From assembly GCA_033875315.1 (NCBI GenBank), contig JANRJG010000038.1, positions 62,001 through 126,000 of the forward strand: a stretch of 64,000 nucleotides of DNA. Reading direction: 5' to 3'. The stretch is from Candidatus Methylacidiphilales bacterium (lineage in GTDB: Bacteria > Verrucomicrobiota > Verrucomicrobiia > Methylacidiphilales > CAZTYG01). The notes under the pieces were generated by a model. It ran no database searches, was not told the DNA's origin, and saw only the letters and a list, made by a program, of their open reading frames with translations. Numbering within the stretch: position 1 is the first letter of the stretch; every line of letters starts with the position of its first letter. Shown here piece by piece: positions 41,751 through 51,162 of this stretch. Position numbers and translations under genes: made by a program.

Positions 41751-43319
41751 TCAGCTTAATTCCTGTTCGGTCAGGGCGTTGAGAATCTTGAATTCCTCGT
41801 AATGGAAGGCGGGATCGCTGCGGAAGGCCAGCTTCCCCTGGTGGCGGCGCTCCAACTCGACAAGCAATTGCTCGTCCTCACGCCGCAGGCGGTCCATGAC
41901 GTGGGGATGGACGATGACCCGCAGTTCATGCACGTCGGGATGCTTGGCCATGATGCGGTTGATCTCACGCTGGACTTCCACCGACATCGATTCGGGGCTC
42001 TTGACCGTTCCCCGGCCCTTGCAGTGCGGGCATTCCATGTAAATCGCACGGCTGATGCTTTCCTGGACCCGCTGGCGGGTCATTTCCAACAATCCGAGTT
42101 GCGAGATGGGCAGGACATGGGTCTTGGCCTTGTCGCGTTTGAGGTTGTCCTTGAAGTGCTTCAACACCTGCTGCTGGTCCTTGCGCGACTTCATGTCGAT
42201 GAAGTCGATGATGATGATCCCCCCGATGTTGCGCAGGCGGAGCTGGCGCGCGGCTTCCTCGGCGGCTTCCAGGTTGGTGTTGAGGATGGTGTTGTCGGTG
42301 TCGTTCCCGCCCTTGTTCCGGCCGGTGTTGACATCGATGGCCACCAGGGCCTCCGTTTCGTCAATGACCAGATAGGCCCCGGACTTCAACCAGACCTGCC
42401 GGCGGAAGGCGGAGTCGATCTGTTTGCCGACGTTGTATTTTTCAAACACCGGCACGGGATCGCTGTGCCAGGTGATGAGCTTCTCGGATCGTTTGGAAAT
42501 CTCGCGCACCAGGGCCTTGACGCGGTCACAGGTCTCCAGGTCGTCGATGACCACGCGGTCGATTTCGTCCGTGAGGAAGTCGCGCACGGTACGTTCAACC
42601 AGATCGGGTTCTTCGAGAAGTATCCTGGGCGCGGCGCCCTTGTTCATCTCGGACTCGATGGACTCCCACTGTTTCAATAGGATGGCCAGATCGCGGACGA
42701 AGTAGCGGGCCTTCATGCCCTCACCCGCGGTGCGCATGATGACCCCCATGCCGTCGGGAACGTCGAGTTCATTGAGGATCTTGCGCAGGCGCTGGCGTTC
42801 CTTGGGGTCCTCGATTTTGCGCGAGATCCCGAAAGTGTCCGTGAACGGGGTGAGGACGAGGAACCGCCCGGCGAGACTGACGTTGGTGGTGATGCGGGCC
42901 CCCTTGGTGCCGATGGGTCCCTTGGTCACCTGGACGATGATGTCCGAGCCGGGGGGGTAAAGGCGGGGGATGTCGTTCTGGGTGATCTTCTTGGCTTTCT
43001 TTTTGCCACCGCGCTCAATCTGCTCGACCCCGTTGTCCAGGGCCGCCGGCATGGCGTCCCAATAGTGCAGGAAGGCATTCTTCTCGACGCCGATGTCGAT
43101 GAAGAGGGCCTTGAGGGCGGGCTCGATGTTGTGCACCCGGCCCTTGTAAATATTGCCGGAGATGTTGCGGTCGCTGTCCCGCTCGATGGAGAACTCCTCG
43201 AGAACGCCGCCTTCGAGCAGGGCGACGCGGTCCTCGAGGGGCTCGACGTTGATGATGATTTCTTTGGCGTCGCCTTTGCGGGCGATGCCGAGGAATTCCT
43301 TTATTTTTTGGATGAACAT
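41751..43319 (-). CDS. rng: Rne/Rng family ribonuclease
   Basis: The 522-residue enzyme is RNase G-sized. It has an N-terminal S1 domain (about 38-125: NISGNIYKGRVHNIEPALKALFIDIG), the 5'-sensor/RNase-H-like region, the catalytic aspartate segments VAIDVNTGRNKGG (near 303-315) and IIIIDFIDMKSRKDQ (near 345-359), and the zinc-link CPHCKGRG (near 418-425). It cuts single-stranded RNA 5' of AU-rich sites and matures 16S rRNA. The ATG at 43317-43319 begins MFIQKIKEF; longer starts overlap a repeat. It is the last gene after the mreBCD-mrdA-rodA cluster, a placement also seen in proteobacteria. Confidence 0.93.
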   Translation of the reverse strand: MFIQKIKEFLGIARKGDAKEIIINVEPLEDRVALLEGGVLEEFSIERDSDRNISGNIYKGRVHNIEPALKALFIDIGVEKNAFLHYWDAMPAALDNGVEQIERGGKKKAKKITQNDIPRLYPPGSDIIVQVTKGPIGTKGARITTNVSLAGRFLVLTPFTDTFGISRKIEDPKERQRLRKILNELDVPDGMGVIMRTAGEGMKARYFVRDLAILLKQWESIESEMNKGAAPRILLEEPDLVERTVRDFLTDEIDRVVIDDLETCDRVKALVREISKRSEKLITWHSDPVPVFEKYNVGKQIDSAFRRQVWLKSGAYLVIDETEALVAIDVNTGRNKGGNDTDNTILNTNLEAAEEAARQLRLRNIGGIIIIDFIDMKSRKDQQQVLKHFKDNLKRDKAKTHVLPISQLGLLEMTRQRVQESISRAIYMECPHCKGRGTVKSPESMSVEVQREINRIMAKHPDVHELRVIVHPHVMDRLRREDEQLLVELERRHQGKLAFRSDPAFHYEEFKILNALTEQELS

Positions 43320-43325
43320 AAAGAC

Positions 43326-43425
43326 TTTCTTGGACCACGAAGAGCGCGAAGCACGCCAGGGGATTCGTGGTGGAGGGTGGAGGGGTTGTTTTGCTTCGCG
43401 CTCATCGCGCCCCTGGCGGTGGAAA
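43326..43425. repeat. inverted-repeat spacer with CACGAAGAGCGCGAAG motif
   Basis: ACCACGAAGAGCGCGAAGCA near 43337 and TTGCTTCGCGCTCATCGCGCC near 43390 are inverted arms in the rodA-rng gap. The same left arm, ACCACGAAGAGCGCGGAGGA, occurs at 57025 between mutB and meaB with a right arm TTCTTCGCGCCCTTCGCGGT. Both lie between genes in the same direction. Confidence 0.5.
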
Positions 43426-43428
43426 GGT

Positions 43429-44736
43429 TCAAAAATCCCTCCGGTGGATCCAGACACTCTGGACGATGCCGAGGCCGGCCATGCAGGCGACCAGGAAGGT
43501 GCCGCCATAGCTGGTCAAGGGGAGGGGAATGCCGGTGATCGGCACAACTTTGATGGTCATGCCGATGTTGATGAAAAAGTGGACAAACCAAAGTCCGGCC
43601 AGGCCGGCACAAAAAAGCGCCCCGGCCAGATCGCGGGAACGGCCCCCGACACGCAGCAGGCAGATGATGACCAGGCCGTGGCAAACGATCAGGATGGCGC
43701 CCCCGGCGAAACCGAATTCCTCGGCGATGACGGAAAAGATGAAATCGTTGTAGGCGATGTTCTTGGGCAGGAAGCCGTAGATATTCTGGTCGCCGTGGAG
43801 GTAGCCCTTGCCTTTCAAGCCGCCGGAACCCACGGCGATGAGGGATTGGCGGATGGTCCAGCCGGCACCCAGGGGGTCGAGGTCGGGCTTGAAGAAGGTG
43901 CGAATGCGGTTGAGCTGATAGGTTTTGAGGACCACCTTGGAAGCGGTTTCCCCTTCGGCGGGCGGGGGCTGCGGGACGGCAGGGCGGGGCTTGGGAGCGG
44001 GGGCGGAGCCGATGACTGAGGGAGTTTCCTCGGGTTGCCCTTTGAGCATCACCGCCATGAGCACGCCCTCCTGTGTCGCGCGGGGGATATCCTGAAGCGT
44101 GCCCTTCCAATCCGCACGGTAGATGATCCAGTAGGAACCGAACACTCCGGCCACGGCGCAGAACACCGGGATCATCAGGAAGCGGCGCTTGGCCCCGGAA
44201 GCCCAGAGCATGAAAAAGGTGATCGGGAGGAAAACGGCGGCGGAGCCGAAGTCGGGCTGGCCGAGAATGAGGGCCATCGGAACGAGGGCCAGTCCTCCGA
44301 CCGCCAGAATGAACCAAAATTTGCGCACATGATCCGACTGGCGCACCATGAACCAGGCCAGGCCGCACATGAACGCCACCTTGCAGAATTCCGCCGGCTG
44401 GATGCCGAAGCTGCCAAAACGAATCCAACTTTTGGCGCCGTTGACTTCTTTGCCAAAGACCAGCACCAAGATGAGCAGAAAAATCATTCCGAGGTAGATC
44501 AACCAGCCGTAACGCACCAGGTTTTCATAGTGCGTCAGGGCCAGAAACAGGAAAACACCCGACCCCAGGGCCAGCCAGGTGATCTGCTGGTAAGCGGCCC
44601 GTTGCAACTCGGGATTGTCACTGGTGTGGGTGGCGCTGAAGACAAAAAACACGCTGGCGACGGCCATGCCCATCATCAGGGTGAGGAGAAGCCAGTGGAA
44701 GCGCCCGATTTTCTGCCAAATCGACAGCGGTCTCAT
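43429..44736 (-). CDS. rodA: rod shape-determining protein RodA (SEDS glycosyltransferase)
   Basis: RodA polymerises lipid II for side-wall peptidoglycan together with PBP2. The 435-residue integral membrane protein has ~10 segments, GKEVNGAKSWIRFGSFGIQPAEFCKV (near 95-120), LGQPDFGSAAVFLPI (with the catalytic-aspartate D-F-G-S region, near 160-174), AYNDFIFSVIAEEFGFAG (near 335-352) and ITGIPLPLTSYGGT (near 398-411). It has an unusual ~45-residue proline/alanine insert around 240-285 before KTYQLNRIRTFF. Its start overlaps the mrdA stop by four bases (ATGA). Confidence 0.95.
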   Translation of the reverse strand: MRPLSIWQKIGRFHWLLLTLMMGMAVASVFFVFSATHTSDNPELQRAAYQQITWLALGSGVFLFLALTHYENLVRYGWLIYLGMIFLLILVLVFGKEVNGAKSWIRFGSFGIQPAEFCKVAFMCGLAWFMVRQSDHVRKFWFILAVGGLALVPMALILGQPDFGSAAVFLPITFFMLWASGAKRRFLMIPVFCAVAGVFGSYWIIYRADWKGTLQDIPRATQEGVLMAVMLKGQPEETPSVIGSAPAPKPRPAVPQPPPAEGETASKVVLKTYQLNRIRTFFKPDLDPLGAGWTIRQSLIAVGSGGLKGKGYLHGDQNIYGFLPKNIAYNDFIFSVIAEEFGFAGGAILIVCHGLVIICLLRVGGRSRDLAGALFCAGLAGLWFVHFFINIGMTIKVVPITGIPLPLTSYGGTFLVACMAGLGIVQSVWIHRRDF

Positions 44737-46928
44737 CGTCTCCTCCGGTTGAGCATTTCCTGCACCTGGCGGCTGGCCCCCGAGGGCTCGGCCATTTCAT
44801 CGATGGCTTCCGCGGGAGCGCTGAAATCCACCGGTGGTGGCACATCGACCGGGGTTGCGCTGGCAGGATTGGAATCGGCCGCCGACTCGGCAGGTGGAAC
44901 GTAGGCGGGACCGGTGACCCCGGCGTAGTGCCCGATGGCCGGGGTCAGGTAAACGAGGTCATAGCTTTCCCCATTTTCCATGGCATGGATGCGGTGGAAG
45001 ATCTCACTGACGATCGGGCCGGCGGTGCCGCCGCCGCTGGTGCCGCCCTCGACCACGATGGCGATGGCGTAACGGGGGCTTTCGAAGGGGACAAAGCCGG
45101 TGAACCAGGCGCGGTTGTCCTTGACCACCCGGCCACCGATGCTGGTGGTGAACTGGGCCGTGCCGGTTTTTCCGCCCACTTGGAAGTCAGGCCCGACGTT
45201 GGCCTTTTTGCCGGTGCCGGACTGCGCGCAGGCCAGCAAGCCCTCTTTCATTCCGGTCAGCTTGGCCGTGGGCACTCCCAGTTCGGAACGGACCCGCACG
45301 GGGTATTCTTTGACCAATTCCACCCCGTCGGAGTGGTTGCGCGTCACCGCCCGGACCAGACGGGGCTGGTAGACTTTGCCGCCGTTGGCCACGGCGGCGA
45401 TCATGGTGGCCATCTGCAGAGGCGTGGCCTCGACGAAGCCCTGGCCGATCGACATGTTGAGGGTGTGGCCATCGCTCCACTTCTCCCGCCAAGTGCGCGG
45501 CACTTTGAATGTTGGATCTTTCTTTTTGCGTTCCTTCCAGGCGGCGATCTGGCGTTCCTCCCGTGCGTCCATCCATTCGGGACTGGGAACCACCCCGGGG
45601 CTTTCACCGGAAATCAGGGCCTCCCCTTTTTCATCCACCAGGAGGCGTTCCCCCAGACCGGCCGTCCGGGCCATGTCGGCGATCGACTCCGCCTTGGTGC
45701 GCAGGGCCAGTTGGTAGAAAAAGGTGTTGGTCGACCACTGGAGCGCGGTCTTGATGTTGATCGCACCTTCCCCGGGATTGCCCGGCCAATCCGGCCACCA
45801 GCGGTTGACCCACCAGAAGGCCGCCCCGCAGTTGATGACGGTGTTCGGGGTGAACTGGATTTTCTCGTTCTTGAGGGCGGCCATGCCGACAATGGTTTTG
45901 AAGGTTGAGCCGGCGGCGTATCCACTCAGCGCCCGGTTGAGCATGGGGCGGGTCGAGTCCCGCGTGAGTTTTTTCCAATCATCCGCGCTGACCTTGGGCA
46001 CAAAGACATTGGGGTCGTAATTGGGCACCGAAACCATGGCCAGGATGTCCCCATTGTTGGGGTCAAGGATGACGCAGGCCCCGCGCCCGACCCGGCGCAT
46101 GGCCTGCTCGGCGATGTGCTGCACCCTGACATCGATCGAGAGGTAAACATTGGCGCCAATCGTGGGTTGTTGTATGGCTTCTACGCCGAGGATGTAGCCC
46201 AGGTTGTTTTTGCGCAGGATTTTGCCGCCCGGTTTGCCTTGGAGGAACTCGTCGAGGGTTTTTTCCACGCCCTCCTTGCCCACGGACTCGGGAACAAAGT
46301 CCTCTTCGGTGGCTTCCTCGACCTGGCCGAGGTAACCCAGGATGTGCGGGGCCAGGGCGCCGAAATTGTAAGTGCGGACCGGACGGGCGGTTTCCTGGAT
46401 GCCGGGAACATTGACGCTGTGTTCGGCAAAGCGGGCGAGCGCGGCGTAATCAAGCCCGCTGGCCAGGCGGAAGGGGATGTTGGGCTGCTGGTCGAAATGG
46501 CGAAGGATATCGCGGCGGGTGAACTGGGGAGTCAACCCGATGCTCTGGAGGACATCGTCGGTGCTGGCCCGGAGGATCAGGTCCACGTCGGCCACATAAC
46601 GCTTGTTCCAGGGGAGCTGGGTTTTGGGGACATGGCCTTTGTTGGCCCGCAGGTAGTTCCCAACCAATTCCCGCAGGTATACGTCAATATCGTAGCTGGC
46701 CCGGTTTTCCGCCAAGCCCACACCATTGCGGTCGAGGATGCTGCCCCGTGCCGGGGAAAGCACCACCGGGACCGTCGTTTGATTGCGCAACTCGTCCGCA
46801 TAGCGCCGCCCCTCCTTGACCTGGACCTGGTGGAGTTGGAAAATCAGGACCGCGACGGCACAGACCACCCCCAGACCAAGGGTCTGCAAACGGCTGCCGG
46901 GACGGACGTTGGAGGTGGTGAGAAGCAT
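44733..46928 (-). CDS. mrdA: penicillin-binding protein 2, elongasome transpeptidase
   Basis: PBP2 crosslinks side-wall peptidoglycan with RodA. The 731-residue protein has an N-terminal membrane segment (~17-38), a pedestal domain with RGSILDRNGVGLAENRASYDID (near 59-80), and the transpeptidase domain with S-x-x-K AAGSTFKTIVG (near 335), S-x-N QWSTNTFFY (near 396) and KTG GGKTGTAQF (near 583). A low-complexity C-terminal tail of ~90 residues (AESAADSNPASATPVDVPPP) is extra. Fourth gene after mreB, mreC and mreD and coupled to rodA. Confidence 0.96.
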   Translation of the reverse strand: MLLTTSNVRPGSRLQTLGLGVVCAVAVLIFQLHQVQVKEGRRYADELRNQTTVPVVLSPARGSILDRNGVGLAENRASYDIDVYLRELVGNYLRANKGHVPKTQLPWNKRYVADVDLILRASTDDVLQSIGLTPQFTRRDILRHFDQQPNIPFRLASGLDYAALARFAEHSVNVPGIQETARPVRTYNFGALAPHILGYLGQVEEATEEDFVPESVGKEGVEKTLDEFLQGKPGGKILRKNNLGYILGVEAIQQPTIGANVYLSIDVRVQHIAEQAMRRVGRGACVILDPNNGDILAMVSVPNYDPNVFVPKVSADDWKKLTRDSTRPMLNRALSGYAAGSTFKTIVGMAALKNEKIQFTPNTVINCGAAFWWVNRWWPDWPGNPGEGAINIKTALQWSTNTFFYQLALRTKAESIADMARTAGLGERLLVDEKGEALISGESPGVVPSPEWMDAREERQIAAWKERKKKDPTFKVPRTWREKWSDGHTLNMSIGQGFVEATPLQMATMIAAVANGGKVYQPRLVRAVTRNHSDGVELVKEYPVRVRSELGVPTAKLTGMKEGLLACAQSGTGKKANVGPDFQVGGKTGTAQFTTSIGGRVVKDNRAWFTGFVPFESPRYAIAIVVEGGTSGGGTAGPIVSEIFHRIHAMENGESYDLVYLTPAIGHYAGVTGPAYVPPAESAADSNPASATPVDVPPPVDFSAPAEAIDEMAEPSGASRQVQEMLNRRRR

Positions 46929-46931
46929 GGT

Positions 46932-47456
46932 TCAGCGGCGTGCCCGGCGCACCGTTCCGGCAGGTTGTCTGAGGGCCTCGGCCCTCAGGATGAAATCAAA
47001 CAGCCGGAATACCATCGGACTGGCCAAGGCATTGAAGGCGGAGATGATCATAAGGCTGGAAGACAATTCGAAGGTCCAAGCCCAAAGGCCATTGTAAACC
47101 AGGAAGAAGACCCGGTCCATGGCCAGATAGAAAAAAGCCCCGGCAAAGGTCACGACCATGGCCGAAGACCAGTGGGCGTTGCGCAGCCAATCCCGCTGGC
47201 TGCGCACCAGAAGCACGGTCAACAACCAGAGCAACGGGCCCATGCCGATATAATGCAGCAGGATCAGGTCATGAAGGGCCCCACCAGCCAGGACAAAAAG
47301 CAACAGGGAAAAGTCCCCCGCCCTTAACGCCCCATAAACCAACAACAAAGGGGAAAGTCCGATCAACCAGGTCGTCTGACCCATCAGCGCCGGCGCCAAA
47401 GGCTGCAGGATGACCATCGCCCCGTAGAGGAGCACCAGGACCAGGGCGTAGTGCAT
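46932..47456 (-). CDS. mreD: MreD-like membrane protein
   Basis: A 174-residue protein with five to six hydrophobic segments and little else, in the expected MreD position between mreC and mrdA. It carries LLVYGALRAGDFSLLLFVLAGGALHDLILLHYIGMGPLLWLL, which holds the G-x-x-x-D region found in MreD. It ends with a basic cytoplasmic tail (GTVRRARR). MreD links MreC and the MreB filament in the elongasome. Name assigned mostly from context and topology. Confidence 0.88.
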   Translation of the reverse strand: MHYALVLVLLYGAMVILQPLAPALMGQTTWLIGLSPLLLVYGALRAGDFSLLLFVLAGGALHDLILLHYIGMGPLLWLLTVLLVRSQRDWLRNAHWSSAMVVTFAGAFFYLAMDRVFFLVYNGLWAWTFELSSSLMIISAFNALASPMVFRLFDFILRAEALRQPAGTVRRARR

Positions 47457-47459
47457 GGC

Positions 47460-48293
47460 TTACTTCAATCCCAGGATGACAAACACTTCCTGGAGATCGT
47501 TCAAGTCCGCGGTGGGCTGGACAACGCCATCGCGGTAGAGTCCGAAGTTGCGATCCGTGGACAACGGCGGGGCTTCCGCCACGGTCCCGACAAGCAAGTT
47601 GGCCGGGAATGCGCCCCCCAGGCCGGTGGTGAACACTCGTTCACCGACAGAAAGCTCGGATTCGCGGGAAATAAAGGTGAAGCGACACTGCGGCTTGCCC
47701 CCGTTGATTGCGGTCGATCCCTGCACGATCCCGCGTGAACGGGAGGATTCGCTGACCGCTGATATCTTGCAGTTTTCATCCACCAAAAGGATGACTCGGG
47801 TGCTGTAACGCCCGACGGTCACAGTCTTGCCCACCACCCCGCGCGGACTGACCACCGGCTGGTCACCGGCCATGAGGGCGGGCTCGTCTTCGTAGCCCCG
47901 GTCGATGATGACGGCGTTCCACCAGTTGGAAGGGTCGCGCTCGATGACTCTTGCCGCTAGGAGTTTGTAATTGGATTCCTGGCGGAATGCCATCATCTCC
48001 CGCAGGCGGGCGATTTCCTCCTTCTGCCCGCGGAACAGGCCGTTCTCGGCCGAGAGACGTGCGTGGTCGGCGCGCAACTGCTGTAGTTCTTTCAGGGTTT
48101 CCTCGTCCGAACGCAAACGGTCCCGCAAGGCGGCACTCTGGTATTTGCCCCAACCCACCACCCGGAAGACCGGAGATAGCAGGTCGTGGGATGCCTGATG
48201 CACCCGGGTCCGGAGGCCTTCGCTGAGGAAAAAGCCCCCCAGCGCCAGCAACACCGCCGCAAGCACGCCTAGATATAGGGCTGGCCCTCTCAT
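47460..48293 (-). CDS. mreC: rod shape-determining protein MreC
   Basis: MreC is a periplasmic scaffold that activates PBP2/RodA. The 277 residues comprise an N-terminal membrane anchor (~7-25), a coiled-coil (~55-105: LRSDEETLKELQQLRADHARLSAENG) and a double beta-barrel domain (ARVIERDPSNWWNAVIIDRGYED, near 115-137; VVGKTVTVGRYSTRVILLVDENCKISA, near 152-178; VGERVFTTGLGGAFPANLLVGTV). Start ATG 48291-48293. It follows mreB and precedes mreD by three bases. Confidence 0.95.
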   Translation of the reverse strand: MRGPALYLGVLAAVLLALGGFFLSEGLRTRVHQASHDLLSPVFRVVGWGKYQSAALRDRLRSDEETLKELQQLRADHARLSAENGLFRGQKEEIARLREMMAFRQESNYKLLAARVIERDPSNWWNAVIIDRGYEDEPALMAGDQPVVSPRGVVGKTVTVGRYSTRVILLVDENCKISAVSESSRSRGIVQGSTAINGGKPQCRFTFISRESELSVGERVFTTGLGGAFPANLLVGTVAEAPPLSTDRNFGLYRDGVVQPTADLNDLQEVFVILGLK

Positions 48294-48317
48294 GGAAACC
48301 GATCCGCCAGCCGCCGG

Positions 48318-49358
48318 CTAGCTCCGGAGGTCACTGGACGTCAGTTTGGTGAGAAATTCCAGTTCCTGCAGGACCTTGCCCGTCCCCTCGGCAACCGCAC
48401 TGAGGGGGTCTTCGGCCACGTACACCGGCAGGCCGGTTTCCTCGGCCACCAACCGGTCCAGGCCACGAAGCAGCGCTCCGCCACCCGCCAGGACAATGCC
48501 ACGCTCCACCAAGTCGGCCGACAGTTCGGGGGGGCAGCGCTCCAACGTGATGCGGATGGACTCGACGATCGTCGAAACCGGATCCAGGAGTGCCTCGCGC
48601 ACTTCCTGGGACGTCACGTTGAGGGTCTTGGGCAGGCCGGCCACCAGGTCACGCCCCTTGACCTCGATGCTGGTTTCTTTTTCCAGGGGATAGGCGGAAC
48701 CGATCTTGATTTTGATCTCCTCCGCGGTGCGCTCCCCGATGACCAGATTGTACGCCCGCTTCATGTAATTGATCACGGCTTCGTCCAACTCGTCGCCGGC
48801 CACCCGGATGCTGCGGCTGAAGACAATACCGGCCAGGGAGATGATGGCCACTTCGGTGGTCCCGCCGCCGATGTCGACGATCATATTGCCCGCGGCCTCC
48901 TGCACGGGCAGTCCGACACCGATGGCCGCCGCCATCGGCTCCTCGATCAGGGTAACAAGGCGAGCTCCGGCATGATAGGCCGATTCGCGCACCGCGCGTT
49001 TTTCGACCTCGGTGATGCCCGAGGGGACGGCAATGACCACCCGAGGGCGTGGTGTTAGGAAACTGCGCCCTTTGTGGACCTTCCTGATGAATTGCTTGAG
49101 CATCTCCTCGGTGACCTCGAAGTCGGAGATCACCCCGTCTTTGAGCGGGCGAACAGCGATGATGTTGCCGGGGGTGCGTCCAAGCATGCGCTTGGCCTCG
49201 TCCCCGACCGCCAGCACTTTCCGGGTATCCGTCTGCATGGCGACGACGGAAGGCTCGCGGAGAACGATTCCGCGGTCCTTGACATACACCAAGGTGTTGG
49301 CTGTCCCGAGGTCGATTCCGATGTCGTTGGAAAAAAGTCCTAAAAATCTATTAATCAT
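48318..49358 (-). CDS. mreB: rod shape-determining actin-like protein MreB
   Basis: MreB filaments orient side-wall synthesis. The 346-residue actin fold shows phosphate-1 [19 protein letters not shown] (near 13-31), phosphate-2 [19 protein letters not shown] (near 160-178), the adenosine motif [15 protein letters not shown] (near 287-301), and [13 protein letters not shown]. The ATG at 49356-49358 matches family start. It heads the operon mreB-mreC-mreD-mrdA-rodA-rng; its promoter must lie in the ~120-base gap before the divergent gene at 49482. Confidence 0.97.
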   Translation of the reverse strand: MINRFLGLFSNDIGIDLGTANTLVYVKDRGIVLREPSVVAMQTDTRKVLAVGDEAKRMLGRTPGNIIAVRPLKDGVISDFEVTEEMLKQFIRKVHKGRSFLTPRPRVVIAVPSGITEVEKRAVRESAYHAGARLVTLIEEPMAAAIGVGLPVQEAAGNMIVDIGGGTTEVAIISLAGIVFSRSIRVAGDELDEAVINYMKRAYNLVIGERTAEEIKIKIGSAYPLEKETSIEVKGRDLVAGLPKTLNVTSQEVREALLDPVSTIVESIRITLERCPPELSADLVERGIVLAGGGALLRGLDRLVAEETGLPVYVAEDPLSAVAEGTGKVLQELEFLTKLTSSDLRS

Positions 49359-49481
49359 GGTGTTATAGAATATTTGGTCTAGGCCGGGCCCACCGGTGCG
49401 TCAACCCAAAACCCCCCTTTTTCAGGACCAGTCTTTAAAAAGGGTCGATTGCATGTCTTCTGGAGCGCGATATGTTGGAGC

Positions 49482-50084
49482 ATGGAATTGCCAGAAGAGG
49501 TGGGCATCATGGTATTGCCTGACCTGGTTTTTTTTCCGCACAACCTGGCCCCCCTGCACATCTTCGAGCCGCGCTACCGCGAGATGCTGGCCAACGCTTT
49601 GGCCACCAATCGCATGTTCGCCCTCAGCCAGGCCCGGACCGATAGCAACAAACCCGAGCCGATGGAAATCGGCGGCGTCGGCCTGATCCGCGCCTGTGTC
49701 CAAAACGATGACGGCACCGCCAACCTGATTCTCCAAGGCATCGCCCGGGTCCGTTTTGTCAATTTCACCCAGACCGACCCCTATTTCATCGGCATCCCGG
49801 TGCCCCTGGAAAGCCCCTGCAGTGCTCCCACCGTGGAGGAAGAAACATTGGCGGCCAAAATTGTCGAGATCGCCTGCCTCCTCCCCTGTAGCGGGGGACA
49901 AACCCGCCAAGATGTGGCGAAGTTTCTCAATGAATTACATGATTACAACATGTTGGTGGACATCGTGGCGGGGAACTTTCTCCGATGCCCCGAGCGCAAA
50001 CAGCGCATCCTCGAAACCGAGGAACGCCGCCAAAGACTGCAGCTCCTGGCCCTTTGTCTCCACGAACAGGTTTGCCAAGACTGA
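49482..50084 (+). CDS. Lon N-terminal-domain (LON substrate-binding) protein
   Basis: The 200-residue product is a stand-alone PUA-like LON domain: LPDLVFFPHNLAPLHIFEPRYREMLANALATNRMFALSQAR (near 12-52), GGVGLIRACVQNDDGTANLILQGIARVRF, and a C-terminal helical part (VAKFLNELHDYNMLVDIVAGNFLRC). There is no AAA+ or protease domain. The family's role is unknown. The ATG at 49482 is chosen for the GGAG right before it. Divergent from mreB. Confidence 0.88.
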   Translation: MELPEEVGIMVLPDLVFFPHNLAPLHIFEPRYREMLANALATNRMFALSQARTDSNKPEPMEIGGVGLIRACVQNDDGTANLILQGIARVRFVNFTQTDPYFIGIPVPLESPCSAPTVEEETLAAKIVEIACLLPCSGGQTRQDVAKFLNELHDYNMLVDIVAGNFLRCPERKQRILETEERRQRLQLLALCLHEQVCQD

Positions 50085-50146
50085 TCGTCTTTAATTCTAA
50101 ATGATGGTTGCAGCACAAAGGGCTGTCTCCTATATTTGTTCTATAT

Positions 50147-50848
50147 ATGTCCAGAGCCAAAGATATCCCTTGGCGCAAACCCTGTTTGCGTGTCGGCACG
50201 ATTTCCACCCTCAGTGGTCTGAAAAAGATCAACAAACCCATCCCCGGGGCCGACCTCTTGGAAATCCGCTACGACGTCCTCCGCATCGCCGGGGTTGACG
50301 CAGAAGAGCTCCGCTCCCATCTGGCCAAGCGCAAAAACCCCGTCCTGCTCACCCTCCGCACCACCCGTGAAGGGGGGGCCTATCCGTGGAAATCTCGTGA
50401 ACGCGTTCTTTTGTTTGAAAGCCTCTTGGACGACGTCGATGCCATCGATTTGGAACTCCTCAACATCCCCCTGGTCCGCGATGTCCTGACCACTGCCCGC
50501 AAGAAAAAGCGGGGCATCATCCTCTCGACACACTCCCTGGGACGGAAATTGACCTATGGCAAGGGTGTGCGATGGCTGGAACAGTTCCGCCACCATCGTG
50601 CCCACGTTTACAAACTCGCCTCCCTTGCCCGCAACCGCAAGGATCTCGGTGTGCTGGTGCGGCTCCTCCTCGACCACCCCCAACTCCGACTGGCCGTCAT
50701 GGCCATCGGTCCGATGGGTCCGGTTTCCCGGCAGATCCTGCCCGCCCTGGGTTCCCGCTTGGTTTACGGCTATGTCGATGAGCCGGCCGCCAAAGGCCAG
50801 CCCTCGCTCGATGAGGTCAACGCACTCCTGCCTGATAAGCTGAAGTAA
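50147..50848 (+). CDS. aroD: type I 3-dehydroquinate dehydratase
   Basis: AroD removes water from 3-dehydroquinate in the shikimate pathway through a lysine Schiff base. The 233-residue protein shows GADLLEIRYDVLR (near 33-45), PVLLTLRTTREGG (near 64-76), IILSTHSLG (H of the catalytic pair, near 124-132), VYKLAS (Schiff-base lysine, near 149-154) and MAIGPMGPVSRQI (near 183-195). The ATG at 50147 is chosen; an upstream TTG adds 13 residues that are not family-like. Standing alone. Confidence 0.92.
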   Translation: MSRAKDIPWRKPCLRVGTISTLSGLKKINKPIPGADLLEIRYDVLRIAGVDAEELRSHLAKRKNPVLLTLRTTREGGAYPWKSRERVLLFESLLDDVDAIDLELLNIPLVRDVLTTARKKKRGIILSTHSLGRKLTYGKGVRWLEQFRHHRAHVYKLASLARNRKDLGVLVRLLLDHPQLRLAVMAIGPMGPVSRQILPALGSRLVYGYVDEPAAKGQPSLDEVNALLPDKLK

Positions 50849-51162
50849 TCCCGCCCAGGCGGATTGCCCAGTTAACCAGCCATCTTGCTTCCTGTCTGCC
50901 AAGGGGAGCTTTGCACGTTTTCAGAGCCCAAGACAGCTCTCGAAAGCTTTGCTGATAACGGCCCTGCCTCTATCCATTGGACCGGCTTCTCGACGCAAAA
51001 CCTCGCGGAGCGGACCCACCTGCCCCCGTCTCCACTCCCAAGAATCCTCCGTCTTGGCAGACATGGTAATCAGATGATTAGAAGCAATTATAATATACGT
51101 TGCTATCGTAAATAATCTTGTATTAGTTTTACTGATCCTTAAGGTCTTTCCATACCCCTCTT
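50849..51162. other. gene-free stretch before the propionate cluster
   Basis: No coding region is seen. The first ~200 bases are GC-rich with no repeat found elsewhere in the window. The last ~90 bases are distinctly AT-rich and include TATAAT at 51089-51094, ~68 bases before the carboxyltransferase start, a plausible -10 box with only a weak -35 candidate. No cobalamin riboswitch pattern was recognised although the genes downstream use B12. Confidence 0.45.

Noticed and set aside
43153-44904. Plus-strand frames opposite rng, rodA and mrdA
   Set aside because: Shadows of the rod-shape operon.
51089-51094. TATAAT promoter of the carboxyltransferase gene as a firm feature
   Set aside because: The -10 is good but no matching -35 at 16-18 bases is convincing, so it is only mentioned under the gap.
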